DNA of 64,000 nucleotides from Streptomyces odontomachi. Lineage in GTDB: Bacteria > Actinomycetota > Actinomycetes > Streptomycetales > Streptomycetaceae. Location: positions 310,001-374,000 of the forward strand of contig NZ_JAMJWG010000005.1 of the NCBI RefSeq assembly GCF_024435355.1. Direction: 5' to 3'. The notes beneath the pieces were generated by a model. It worked only from the letters and a program-made list of their open reading frames with translations. It had not been told where the DNA came from and did not search any database. Positions 24,345 through 35,331 of this stretch are shown one piece after another. The stretch's first letter is position 1; each line of letters opens with the position of its first letter. The translations under genes were made by a program, and so were the position numbers.

Positions 24345-25316
24345 CTACACGGGCTGCTTGCGGCGCGAGGCGATCCGTGACTGCGACGGCCAGCGCACGT
24401 CGTACGCCCAGCCGAGCTGCTCGCACCAGCGGATGATGCGCGCCGAAGAGTCGATCTGGCCGCGCATCACGCCGTGCCGCGCCGAGGTGGGATCCGCGTG
24501 GTGCAGGTTGTGCCAGGACTCGCCGCAGGACAGCACCGCGAGCCACCACACGTTGCCCGAGCGGTCCCGGGACTTGAAGGGGCGCTTGCCGACCGCGTGG
24601 CAGATCGAGTTGATCGACCAGGTGACGTGGTGCAGCAGCGCCACCCGCACCAGCGAACCCCAGAAGAACGCCGTGACCGCGCCCCACCACGACATCGTCA
24701 CCAGACCGCCGATCACCGCCGGCAGCAGCAGCGACACCACCGTCCACAGCACGAACTGCCGGGAGATCGCGCGGATCGCCGGGTCCTTGATCAGATCCGG
24801 TGCGTACTTCTCCTGCGACGTCTGCTCCTCGTCGAACATCCATCCGACGTGGGCCCACCACAGGCCCTTCATCAGCGCCGGCACCGTCTCGCCGTAACGC
24901 CACGGCGAATGCGGGTCACCCTCCGCGTCCGAGAACTTGTGGTGCTTGCGGTGGTCCGCCACCCAGCGGACCAGCGGGCCCTCCACGGCCAGCGACCCCG
25001 CGACGGCCAGCGCGATCCGCAGCGGACGCCGGGCCTTGAACGACCCGTGCGTGAAGTAGCGGTGGAAACCGATGGTGATCCCGTGGCAGCCCAGATAGTA
25101 GAAGACCACCAGCAGGCCAAGATCGAGCCAGCTCACCCCCCACCCCCAGGCCAGCGGCACCGCCGCGACCAGGGCGAGGAACGGGACGGTGATGAACAGC
25201 AGCAGCGTGATCTGCTCGATCGAACGCTTCTGCTCACCGCCCAGCGTCGCGGAGGGAACAGCGGTGTCGGTTGGCGCCGGTGCGGCGTCTTCGATCAGAT
25301 CTGAGCTTGTGCTCAT
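24345..25316 (-). CDS. Acyl-CoA/fatty-acid desaturase (membrane di-iron type)
   Basis: 323 residues. It introduces a double bond into fatty acyl chains in the membrane. All three histidine boxes are present: HRYFTH near residue 85, HRKHH near 120 and HNLHH near 265. Four transmembrane stretches (ITLLLFITVPFLALVAAV, LGLLVVFYYLGCHGITIGF, FVLWTVVSLLLPAVIGGL, WWGAVTAFFWGSLVRVA) surround them. The ATG at 25316 is preferred (AGGGG upstream); another ATG lies at 25322. A TetR gene follows. Homologues act in membrane-fluidity control. Confidence 0.93.
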   Translation of the reverse strand: MSTSSDLIEDAAPAPTDTAVPSATLGGEQKRSIEQITLLLFITVPFLALVAAVPLAWGWGVSWLDLGLLVVFYYLGCHGITIGFHRYFTHGSFKARRPLRIALAVAGSLAVEGPLVRWVADHRKHHKFSDAEGDPHSPWRYGETVPALMKGLWWAHVGWMFDEEQTSQEKYAPDLIKDPAIRAISRQFVLWTVVSLLLPAVIGGLVTMSWWGAVTAFFWGSLVRVALLHHVTWSINSICHAVGKRPFKSRDRSGNVWWLAVLSCGESWHNLHHADPTSARHGVMRGQIDSSARIIRWCEQLGWAYDVRWPSQSRIASRRKQPV

Positions 25317-25366
25317 GGGCATCCCCTGGGGGGTGTCGAGGGCGATGAAGGTGCCCGGCCGGAACC

Positions 25367-25395
25367 CTACGATCCCGTAACCTACGGCATCGTAA
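25367..25395. promoter_or_regulatory. Tandem operator of the desaturase promoter
   Basis: CTACG-ATCC-CGTAA (25367-25380) and CTACG-GCAT-CGTAA (25382-25395) are two near-palindromic 14-bp sites repeated with a 15-bp period, 50-80 bp upstream of the desaturase start. They are AT-richer than their surroundings. Occupancy by the neighbouring TetR dimer(s) is the obvious inference. The rest of the 368-bp gap to ppc holds the ppc promoter and nothing else recognisable. Confidence 0.7.
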
Positions 25396-25684
25396 GTATG
25401 GCAGCGCGTCGCCGAGCAGCAAGAGCCCGCACATCCGAGCTCATCCGTCACTCAGGCCCCACTGAGGAGCTTCGCACCACCCGCACCGCCCGGCCACCTA
25501 TCCTGGGTCTCGGTCGGACAGCGTGGTCCGCTGTGTTCCTTCCCGGGTCCCCGACCCACGGACGCAGAAAACCGGGGAGAGCGCCACCCGGCGACCCGGC
25601 CCGGCACTGACCAGTGGCGACCCCGTGGAACCGGTACACCTCCCCCAGCCGTGAGACCAACCTCACCTGCAAGGAGCCGCACCT

Positions 25685-28480
<2,796 letters not shown>

Positions 28481-28541
28481 CACCGGACGCCGCCCTCTGG
28501 GCCACCCCGCACCCTGACTTCGGGTACCCCGGTGCCCGAAA

Positions 28542-28667
28542 AGGGGCGCGGGGAACTGCGCGACCGGCCACGACGCGACCTTGCGGGTCGCCACCGGCCC
28601 GAAGGGGCTGTTTCTGTCGTAGCCGGACCACCGGCCGGTGGTGGATTGCGCAGTTCCCCGCGCCCCT
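28542..28667. repeat. Palindromic dispersed element (copy 2)
   Basis: Perfect 19-bp inverted ends AGGGGCGCGGGGAACTGCG (28542-28560) and CGCAGTTCCCCGCGCCCCT (28649-28667) flank a core. Positions 28561-28619 are the inverted copy of 23356-23414. It lies 61 bp downstream of ppc and may act as its transcription end. The same family occurs after the VOC gene. Confidence 0.85.
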
Positions 28668-28668
28668 A

Positions 28669-28842
28669 GGTCCTGTCGTCAAACTCCCGTCGTTGCCCGA
28701 AGGGCGGCCCTGGCGGCGTCAGGTGCGTGCTCTCGGCGCGGCGGGCGCGAGTCCGCGTACTGGATGTACGTGGGCTTGTGCCCGGTGCGGCGAGAGGGCG
28801 TGCATGGCGTCGCCAGGCAGACGGGAGTTTGACGACAGGGCC
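28669..28842. mobile_element. MITE-like element with 23-bp terminal inverted repeats
   Basis: The left end GGTCCTGTCGTCAAACTCCC (28669 on) and the right end, complementary over 23 bp with one mismatch (28820-28842), bound a 174-bp element without a gene. The interior is also nearly self-complementary (GGCGGCGTCAGGTGCGTGC against the region before 28818), so the whole sequence can fold into one long hairpin. TA lies immediately outside both ends (CCCTA left, TAAGG right), as for IS5/IS630-type TA insertion. No transposase is in the window. Confidence 0.75.
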
Positions 28843-28882
28843 TAAGGGCCCAGGGCACCGTGGGCGCCCTGGGCCGCTGGGA

Positions 28883-29551
28883 TCAGTGCTGGCCGGTCCG
28901 GCGGCGGCGGAACATCAGGAAGCCGCCGCCCAGCGCCAGCAGCGCCACCGCGGCGCCCGCCAGTGCTCCCACGGGGGCACCGGAGCCCGTCTCGGCCAGG
29001 TCACCGCTGTCGCCCTGACCGGACGGCGACGGGGCGGCGGACGCCCCCGCCGGCGCGCTCGACGTCGGGGACGACGTGGCGGTCGTCGACGGCACCGGCG
29101 TGGCGGACGGCGTGCCGGTGGGCTTGCCGCCACCGCCCTCGCCCTTGCAGTCCGTCCAGAAGACCTTCTGCTTCGCCTTGCCGTGCTCGCCGTCGAAGTT
29201 CCAGAACAGCTTGTAGTGGCCGTCGGGCAGGCCGAGGTCGGCGGTACGGCCATGGCCCGAGCCGTCCAGCGTCAACGTGCCCGACTTCACCGTCTCGCCC
29301 TTGGTGCCGGCGGTCGGGGCCCACGCCTCGATGTGCCAGGTCACCTGCTGGGCGGAGTCGAAACCGAAGGCGTCGAGATAGAAGGTGCAGACATGCGGTT
29401 CGTTCTTGTGGAGTTCGGCGCCGGTGGCGGCATCGTGGATCTTGACGGTGCCGTTGTCGCCGGGAGCGGTGTGCGCTTGGGCGACCGGGGCGAACAGCAG
29501 AGCGACGCCTGCAACGGCCGCCGTCGTACCGGAGAGAGCGTAGGTGCGCAT
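28883..29551 (-). CDS. Secreted cell-wall-anchored protein with LAXTG sorting signal
   Basis: 222 residues. The signal peptide is at residues 1-30 (GTTAAVAGVALLFAPVAQA followed by HTAPG). A compact extracellular domain of about 110 residues has two cysteines (VCTFYLDAFGFD and VFWTDCKG). A Thr/Pro/Ser-rich stalk follows, then LAETG near residue 185, a hydrophobic helix (LAGAAVALLALGGGFLMF) and RRRR. LAXTG is recognised by class E sortases of Streptomyces, so the mature protein is attached to peptidoglycan. The ATG at 29551 is preferred over an upstream in-frame ATG. The ligand or role is unknown. Confidence 0.9.
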   Translation of the reverse strand: MRTYALSGTTAAVAGVALLFAPVAQAHTAPGDNGTVKIHDAATGAELHKNEPHVCTFYLDAFGFDSAQQVTWHIEAWAPTAGTKGETVKSGTLTLDGSGHGRTADLGLPDGHYKLFWNFDGEHGKAKQKVFWTDCKGEGGGGKPTGTPSATPVPSTTATSSPTSSAPAGASAAPSPSGQGDSGDLAETGSGAPVGALAGAAVALLALGGGFLMFRRRRTGQH

Positions 29552-29783
29552 GGGCAGTCCAACGTGGTGAGGAAACGTGGAGGGGGGTGGCGCAGAAGGG
29601 AGCCAGCCTCCCGTTGTCCTCACGGACCGTCAAGGAACCTAGCGTTCCATAGGTACCTGACAGTCCCTCTTGCCCCATACATTCCGCATAACAATCAGGT
29701 GACCTGCGAAACCCTTGAATAAGCGGAACAAGTGGAATAAGCGGATATGTCCGGGCCCAGGTCCGCACCGGGGCTGAGGCGTC

Positions 29784-30332
29784 TCACATGGTGACGAACG
29801 CGCCGACCAGCACGCCCAAGCCCGCGACGCCGGTCACCCACGCCGTACGCCGCATCCGCAACCCCCCGGCGATCACCACCGCCGCCAACACCAACGCGCC
29901 CCCGACCGGCAGGCACGCACGGAAGACGCCCGCCGCACCGGTACGCACCACCTCCGCGGTGCCGGGCCGGGTCGCCACGGCGACCCGCTCACCCACCTTG
30001 GTGCCGACGGTGTCCTTGAGGACCACCCGATCCTGCGGCGCCGCATCCACCGCGGCCGGCTCGAAGGACCCCGTGCACTCCTCGTCCGAGCAGTGCGCCA
30101 CCGTCATCGTGCCCCGCCCGTCCTTGGCCGCCGCCCACCCGGCCGCACTCCACGACGTACGCACCCCAGCGGCCACGATCAGCAGCACCAGCCCCACCAG
30201 GGCCACCTGACGGGCCAGCAACAAAAGCCCGTACGCGCTCTCACCCGCCCGCCGCAGTCGACCGCGCCGGGCCGCCCCGCCGACACGCCGCGCCGAGCCC
30301 GTCACATCCGTCTCGTCAGCCAGGTCAGCCAT
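29784..30332 (-). CDS. Membrane protein of unknown function
   Basis: 182 residues. The N-terminal 30 residues are Arg-rich and cytoplasmic. A transmembrane helix lies at about 38-58 (VALVGLVLLIVAAGV). An external domain of about 75 residues has two cysteines (HCSDEECTGSFEP) and an SH3-like stretch (VVLKDTVGTKVGERVAVATRPG). Two more helices follow at the C-terminus (VGGALVLAAVVIAGGL and GVAGLGVLVGAFV). No family was recognised with certainty. It sits alone between the LAXTG protein and pth on the same strand, with 230 bp and 190 bp gaps. Confidence 0.8.
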   Translation of the reverse strand: MADLADETDVTGSARRVGGAARRGRLRRAGESAYGLLLLARQVALVGLVLLIVAAGVRTSWSAAGWAAAKDGRGTMTVAHCSDEECTGSFEPAAVDAAPQDRVVLKDTVGTKVGERVAVATRPGTAEVVRTGAAGVFRACLPVGGALVLAAVVIAGGLRMRRTAWVTGVAGLGVLVGAFVTM

Positions 30333-30524
30333 GCCGGCAAGCCTTGGCCATAGGACGGAGGTCGGTCAATGTCCTCCCCCACAGTCGTCGCAAGTGCGCC
30401 GACAGGTCACAAGTGACCGTAGACGTCAGGAGTTGTGGGGATCTCGTGGACTGATACGGGTGACTGACGCACGGGACCGATGTACGTGGCGGGAGCCCAC
30501 CTCACGAGCGAGAGGAAACCCGCC

Positions 30525-31121
30525 TCACGAGTTGTACGTCCCCTGCGCCCGCTCCAACCCCTCCATGATCAGACACTCCACCGCATCCGCTGCCCGATCG
30601 ACGAAGTAGTCGAGCTCCTTGCGCTCACCCGACGAGAAGTCCTTCAGCACGAAGTCCGCCACCTGCATCCGCCCCGGCGGCCGACCGATACCGAACCGCA
30701 CCCGGTGGTACTCGGGCCCCATCGCCTTCGTCATCGACTTCAGACCGTTGTGGCCGTTGTCACCGCCGCCGAGCTTCAGCCGCAGCGTGCCGTAGTCGAT
30801 GTCCAGCTCATCGTGGACGGCGACGATCCGCTCCGTCGGCACCTTGTAGAAATCCCGCAGCGCCGTCACCGGCCCACCCGACAGATTCATGTACGACAGC
30901 GGCTTCGCCAGCACCACCCGCCGGCTGCCCGGACCCGGCGGCCCGATCCGGCCCTCCACCACCTGCGCCTGCGCCCGAGCAGCCCTCTTGAAGCCGCCGC
31001 CCATCCGCTCGGCCAGCAGATCGGCCACCATGAAACCCACGTTGTGCCGGTTCCCCGCATAGCCGGGCCCCGGATTCCCCAGCCCCGCCACCAGCCAAAG
31101 CCCGCCTTCGTCCGACGCCAC
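30525..31121 (-). CDS. pth: Peptidyl-tRNA hydrolase
   Basis: 198 residues. It releases peptides from stalled peptidyl-tRNA. Conserved residues are visible: the catalytic His in NRHNVGF near residue 25, Asn in SYMNLSGG near 78, Asp in VHDELDIDYG near 103 and Asn in DNGHNGLKS near 122. The GTG start has GGAGG about 13 bases upstream. It is 141 bp downstream of rplY in the usual actinobacterial rplY-pth order. Confidence 0.97.
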   Translation of the reverse strand: MASDEGGLWLVAGLGNPGPGYAGNRHNVGFMVADLLAERMGGGFKRAARAQAQVVEGRIGPPGPGSRRVVLAKPLSYMNLSGGPVTALRDFYKVPTERIVAVHDELDIDYGTLRLKLGGGDNGHNGLKSMTKAMGPEYHRVRFGIGRPPGRMQVADFVLKDFSSGERKELDYFVDRAADAVECLIMEGLERAQGTYNS

Positions 31122-31262
31122 CGGCCCCGGACCTCCTCTCCCGCACTCCCGTACCGGCGAGGCCGGTGCGCCGACACCGTCGACGCACCGGCCTCCTTGA
31201 AGACCTCAGCGGCCGGCCAAGCGGCCGGAAATCCGCAGGGTTGCGACCGTGGCCGGAAACCC

Positions 31263-31856
31263 TCAGGCCTCCACGGCCTCCTCTTCGGCCTCGGCACCCT
31301 CGGCCGGCGCCTCCTCGGCCTGCGCCGCCAGCACCTGGAGGACCACCGCGTCGTCCTCCACGGCCAGGGCCACACCGGACGGCAGGGCGATGTCACGCGC
31401 CAGCACCGACGCACCGGCCGCCAGACCCTCGATGGACACCGACACCGACTCGGGGATGTGGGTCGCCTCGGCCTCCACGGGCAGGGCGTCCAGCACGTGC
31501 TCCAGCAGGTTGCCGCCCGGCGCGAGCGCACCCTCGGTGAGCACGCGGATCTCGACGGACACCGTCTCGCCGCGGTTCACCAGCAGCAGGTCCACGTGCT
31601 CCAGGAAGCCCTTCAGCGGGTCGCGCTGGATCGCCTTCGGGATCGCCAGCTCGTTCTTGCCCTCGATGTCCAGCGAGAGCAGAACGTTCGGCGTACGCAG
31701 CGCCATCTGGAGGTCATGGCCCGGCAGCGTGATGTGAACGGGGTCGGCGCCGTGGCCGTAGAGCACACCCGGCACCTTGTTCGCACGGCGGATACGGCGC
31801 GCGGCGCCCTTGCCGAACTCGGTACGGGGCTCTGCGGCCAGCTTCACTTCGGACAT
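31263..31856 (-). CDS. rplY: 50S ribosomal protein L25/general stress protein CTC
   Basis: 197 residues. The N-terminal 95 residues are the 5S-rRNA-binding L25 domain (MSEVKLAAEPRTEFGKGAAR, KVPGVLYGHG). The C-terminal beta domain of the CTC type follows (NRGETVSVEIRVLTEGAL ... HIPESVSVSIEGLAAG) with an acidic Glu/Ala tail. The ATG at 31856 has GAGGAG upstream; longer in-frame extensions read antisense of nothing conserved and are rejected. The 340-bp upstream gap contains the prs terminator and the rplY promoter. Confidence 0.97.
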   Translation of the reverse strand: MSEVKLAAEPRTEFGKGAARRIRRANKVPGVLYGHGADPVHITLPGHDLQMALRTPNVLLSLDIEGKNELAIPKAIQRDPLKGFLEHVDLLLVNRGETVSVEIRVLTEGALAPGGNLLEHVLDALPVEAEATHIPESVSVSIEGLAAGASVLARDIALPSGVALAVEDDAVVLQVLAAQAEEAPAEGAEAEEEAVEA

Positions 31857-32114
31857 CTGCACTCCTCGCAACTCGTCGACACCCGGTCGGGCGCCGACCT
31901 CGGATGATCGGGTTCCCGGCTCGATGAGCTGCTCGGTGAGCCTGCTCGATGAGCTGGAAAGGTCACCCGGCCAGACGACTGGCCTGCCACGAAGAGCGCG
32001 TCGATAACGGACCGCCGCACACGAAGTGCGACCTCCCTCGCCGAGCAACGTCCCCCAGACTACCCGGCGGGCAAAGCAGCCCCCAAAACGGCCGACGCGC
32101 CCGACCCCGACCAC

Positions 32115-32151
32115 ACGCCCGCCCCCTCACCGTCGGAGAGGGGGCGGGCGT
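32115..32151 (-). terminator. Terminator downstream of prs
   Basis: A perfect 14-bp stem (ACGCCCGCCCCCTC with GAGGGGGCGGGCGT) has a 9-nt loop and starts 46 bp past the prs stop. It separates prs from rplY transcription. Confidence 0.8.
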
Positions 32152-32196
32152 CATGCGACCGGCGACGAAGGGCGGGCGTCTCCCGCTCCTGCCCCG

Positions 32197-33183
32197 CTAC
32201 TGGTACTGCTCCTGCTCCTCGAACAGGCTCGTCACCGAGCCGTCCTCGAAGACCTCGCGCACCGCCGTCGCGATCGTCGGCGCGATCGACAGCACCGTGA
32301 TCTTGTCCAGCTCCAGCTCGCTCGGCGTCGGCAGGGTGTTCGTCAGCACGAACTCGCTGACCTTCGAGTTCTTCAGACGGTCCGCGGCAGGCCCGGACAG
32401 CACACCGTGCGTCGCGGTCACGATCACATCGGCCGCACCGTGCGCGAACAGCGCCTCGGCCGCCGCGCAGATCGTGCCCCCGGTGTCGATCATGTCGTCC
32501 ACCAGGACGCAGACCCGGTCCTTCACATCGCCGACCACCTCGTGCACCGTCACCTGGTTCGCCACGTCCTTGTCGCGGCGCTTGTGCACGATCGCCAGCG
32601 GCGCACCGAGCCGGTCGCACCAGCGGTCCGCCACCCGCACCCGGCCGGCGTCCGGCGAGACCACCGTCAGCTTGTTCCGGTCGACCTTGGCACCCACGTA
32701 GTCCGCAAGGATCGGCAGCGCGAAGAGATGGTCCACCGGACCGTTGAAGAAGCCCTGGATCTGGTCCGTGTGCAGATCCACCGTGAGGATCCGGTCCGCG
32801 CCGGCCGTCTTCATCAGGTCCGCCACCAGGCGCGCCGAGATCGGCTCACGGCCCCGGTGCTTCTTGTCCTGGCGCGCATACCCGTAGAACGGCACGATCA
32901 CGGTGATGCTCCGAGCCGAGGCCCGCTTCAGCGCATCGATCATGATCAACTGTTCCATGATCCATTTATTGATCGGCGCGGTGTGGCTCTGAATCAGAAA
33001 ACAGTCCGCCCCACGAGCGGACTCCTGGTAGCGGACGTAGATCTCGCCATTGGCGAAATCAAATGCCTTCGTCGGCACGGTCGCGACGCCGAGCTGATGG
33101 GCCACTTCCTCCGCCAGCGCGGGGTGCGCCCGGCCGGTGAAGAACATCAGCTTCTTCTCGCCCGCCGTCTTGATCCCGGTCAC
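32197..33183 (-). CDS. prs: Ribose-phosphate pyrophosphokinase
   Basis: 328 residues. It makes PRPP from ribose-5-phosphate and ATP for nucleotides, histidine and tryptophan. Motifs are FDFANGEIYVRYQES near residue 40, the flexible loop YGYARQDKKHRGREPISARL near 100, the metal-binding VDLHTDQIQGFF near 135 and the PRPP loop VLVDDMIDTGGT near 225. The GTG at 33183 is the start. The preceding 369 bp carry an inverted repeat and direct repeats that may be regulatory. It lies downstream of glmU on the same strand. Confidence 0.97.
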   Translation of the reverse strand: MTGIKTAGEKKLMFFTGRAHPALAEEVAHQLGVATVPTKAFDFANGEIYVRYQESARGADCFLIQSHTAPINKWIMEQLIMIDALKRASARSITVIVPFYGYARQDKKHRGREPISARLVADLMKTAGADRILTVDLHTDQIQGFFNGPVDHLFALPILADYVGAKVDRNKLTVVSPDAGRVRVADRWCDRLGAPLAIVHKRRDKDVANQVTVHEVVGDVKDRVCVLVDDMIDTGGTICAAAEALFAHGAADVIVTATHGVLSGPAADRLKNSKVSEFVLTNTLPTPSELELDKITVLSIAPTIATAVREVFEDGSVTSLFEEQEQYQ

Positions 33184-33345
33184 AGCACTGTCTCCTCGGC
33201 AGTCTCAGGGTTCTCAGCCGCTGCACCCGCACGCGTCCCTGTGCGACGAGCCAGCCACGATGTGTTCGGGGGGACAGCCCCCGGGCCCCCGCATTTGTGC
33301 ACGTAACACGGTACGCCGTCTTTGGCGCGCCACTTTCCGGCCACC

Positions 33346-33368
33346 TTCTGGCCACTTCCTGGCCAGAA
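33346..33368. promoter_or_regulatory. Inverted repeat upstream of prs
   Basis: TTCTGGCCA-CTTCC-TGGCCAGAA is a perfect 9+5+9 inverted repeat, 163 bp upstream of prs. It is preceded by a partly matching TTCCGGCCA at 33335-33343. The context is AT-richer than the flanks. It is a candidate operator; no matching regulator is known to me. The rest of the 369-bp glmU-prs gap shows no gene. Confidence 0.45.
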
Positions 33369-33552
33369 CGAGGCGTTACGATCCACTGCGGAGCGCTACG
33401 ACGCTGTAGCCCACGACAATCCATGGCACCCGGCCACTCGACCGGCCGACCCATGACCCGGACCCACGCCCGCTGAACACGACGCGCGCCCGTACCCGTA
33501 ACCCGGACCCGCGAGCCCAGCGCCCCGCGAACCCGTCACACCCGCCCGCGGA

Positions 33553-35118
33553 TCAGTCGCCGTCGTCCGACCCGCCGGAAACCTCGCCCGACGCCTCCGC
33601 GGCCGCGGCCTCCTCAGCTGCCTCCGCGGCCTTCGCCGCCGCACTCCCCGGACGCTTACGCGCCACCCAGCCCGCGATGTTCCGCTGCTGACCGCGCGCC
33701 ACCGCCAACGAACCAGGCGGCACATCCTTCGTGATCACCGAACCGGCGGCGGTGTACGCACCATCGCCAACCGTCACCGGTGCCACAAACATGTTGTCTG
33801 AACCCGTACGGCAATGCGACCCCACCGTCGTGTGGTGCTTTTCCTGACCGTCGTAGTTCACGAACACGCTCGCCGCACCGATATTCGTGTACTCACCAAT
33901 CGTCGCATCCCCCACGTACGACAGATGCGGCACCTTCGTGCCCTCACCCACCGACGCGTTCTTCATCTCCACATACGTCCCGGCCTTCGACTTCGGACCC
34001 AGCCGAGTACCCGGACGCAGATACGCATACGGACCCACACTCGCCCCGGCACCCACCTCAGCCGCGTCCGCCACCGCGAACTCCACCCGCGCGCCCGCGC
34101 CGACCAGGGTGTCCCGCAACCGCGAGTGGGGCCCCACCTCGCAGCCCTCCGCCAGATGCGTCGACCCGAGCAACTGCGTCCCCGGCTGCACCACCGCATC
34201 CCGGCCGAACGTCACCCCCACGTCGACCCAGGTCGACGCGGGATCCACCACCGTCACACCGGCCAGCATCGCCCGCTCCAGCAGGCGGTCGTTGAGAATC
34301 CCGCGCGCCTCGGCCAGCTGGACCCGGTTGTTGATCCCGGCGATCTCACGGTGGTCGTCCGCCAACGCCGCACCCACCCGGTGCCCGGCCGCCCGCAGGA
34401 TGCCGAGCACATCGGTCAGGTACTCCTCGCCCTGACTGTTGTCCGTACGCACCTGCCCCAGCGCCTCGGCCAGCAACCGGCCGTCGAACGCGAACACGCC
34501 CGAATTGATCTCCCGGATCGCACGCTGCACATCCGTCGCGTCCTTGTGCTCCACGATCGCGGTCACCGCGCCGGTCGCCTCGTCCCGCACGATCCGGCCG
34601 TAACCCGTCGCATCCGGTACCTGAGCCGTCAGCACCGTGACCGCGTTGCCGTCGGCGGCGTGCGCGGCGGACAGCTGCCGGAGCGTTTCCCCAGTGAGCA
34701 GCGGGGTGTCCCCGCAGACCACGACCACGGTGCCGTCCACCGGCGGAACCGCCGCCGACGCCACCGGTTCCCGAGCGGCGCCGCCCAGCTCCTCCAGGGC
34801 GATCCGCACGGCATGCCCCGTGCCCCGCTGCTCGTGCTGCACCGCCGTACGCGCCGCCGGGTCGACCTCGGCACAGTGCGCGGCCACCTGCTCGCGCGCG
34901 TGCCCCACCACGACGACGACCTGCTCCGGCTCCAACTCCCGCGCCGCGGCGAGCACATGGCCCAGCAGCGAACGGCCGCAGATCTCGTGCAGCACCTTCG
35001 GTGTGGCCGACTTCATGCGGGTGCCCTCCCCAGCGGCGAGCACGACGACGGCGGCCGGTGCGGGCGTACCCTCCCCGGCTTCGGCCGAGTCGGGAACGTG
35101 GGGAAGGTTGGAGCTCAT
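33553..35118 (-). CDS. glmU: Bifunctional UDP-GlcNAc pyrophosphorylase/glucosamine-1-phosphate acetyltransferase
   Basis: 521 residues. It acetylates glucosamine-1-phosphate and then uridylylates it to UDP-GlcNAc for peptidoglycan. The N-terminal uridylyltransferase has VVVLAAGEGTRMKSATPKVLH near residue 25-45, QHEQRGTGHAV near 98 and GDTPLL near 135. The C-terminal half is a left-handed beta-helix of hexapeptide repeats with FVNYDGQEKHHT and the acetyl-CoA site. A Glu/Ala-rich tail of about 30 residues is lineage-specific. The ATG at 35118 has AAGGG upstream. It lies downstream of tRNA-Gln. Confidence 0.97.
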   Translation of the reverse strand: MSSNLPHVPDSAEAGEGTPAPAAVVVLAAGEGTRMKSATPKVLHEICGRSLLGHVLAAARELEPEQVVVVVGHAREQVAAHCAEVDPAARTAVQHEQRGTGHAVRIALEELGGAAREPVASAAVPPVDGTVVVVCGDTPLLTGETLRQLSAAHAADGNAVTVLTAQVPDATGYGRIVRDEATGAVTAIVEHKDATDVQRAIREINSGVFAFDGRLLAEALGQVRTDNSQGEEYLTDVLGILRAAGHRVGAALADDHREIAGINNRVQLAEARGILNDRLLERAMLAGVTVVDPASTWVDVGVTFGRDAVVQPGTQLLGSTHLAEGCEVGPHSRLRDTLVGAGARVEFAVADAAEVGAGASVGPYAYLRPGTRLGPKSKAGTYVEMKNASVGEGTKVPHLSYVGDATIGEYTNIGAASVFVNYDGQEKHHTTVGSHCRTGSDNMFVAPVTVGDGAYTAAGSVITKDVPPGSLAVARGQQRNIAGWVARKRPGSAAAKAAEAAEEAAAAEASGEVSGGSDDGD

Positions 35119-35254
35119 GGTTGCCCTTCGGCTGGGGTGCGGGAGACGTCCTGGTGTTCGGGTGAGGGGATATCCGCAGAATACTGGGGGGAGCGGGGGC
35201 GAGCATGGAAGCGGGTCCTGACCTGGGAGGTCAGGACCCGAACCGAGCATCAAG

Positions 35255-35325
35255 CTCCCGGGGGAGGACTCGAACCCCCATGATCAGAACCAAAATCTGA
35301 CGTCTTGCCCTTAGACGACCCGGGA
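35255..35325 (-). tRNA. tRNA-Gln (anticodon UUG)
   Basis: The minus strand reads TCCCGGG at the 5' end and CCCGGGAG at the 3' end (7-bp acceptor stem plus discriminator G), and CCA is not encoded. The anticodon arm is TCAGA-TTTTGGT-TCTGA, giving anticodon TTG. The T arm contains GGTTCGAGTCC. A tRNA-Gln before glmU is usual in Streptomyces. Its 5' end is only 6 bp from the stop codon of the upstream gene. Confidence 0.95.
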
Positions 35326-35331
35326 TTGCCG

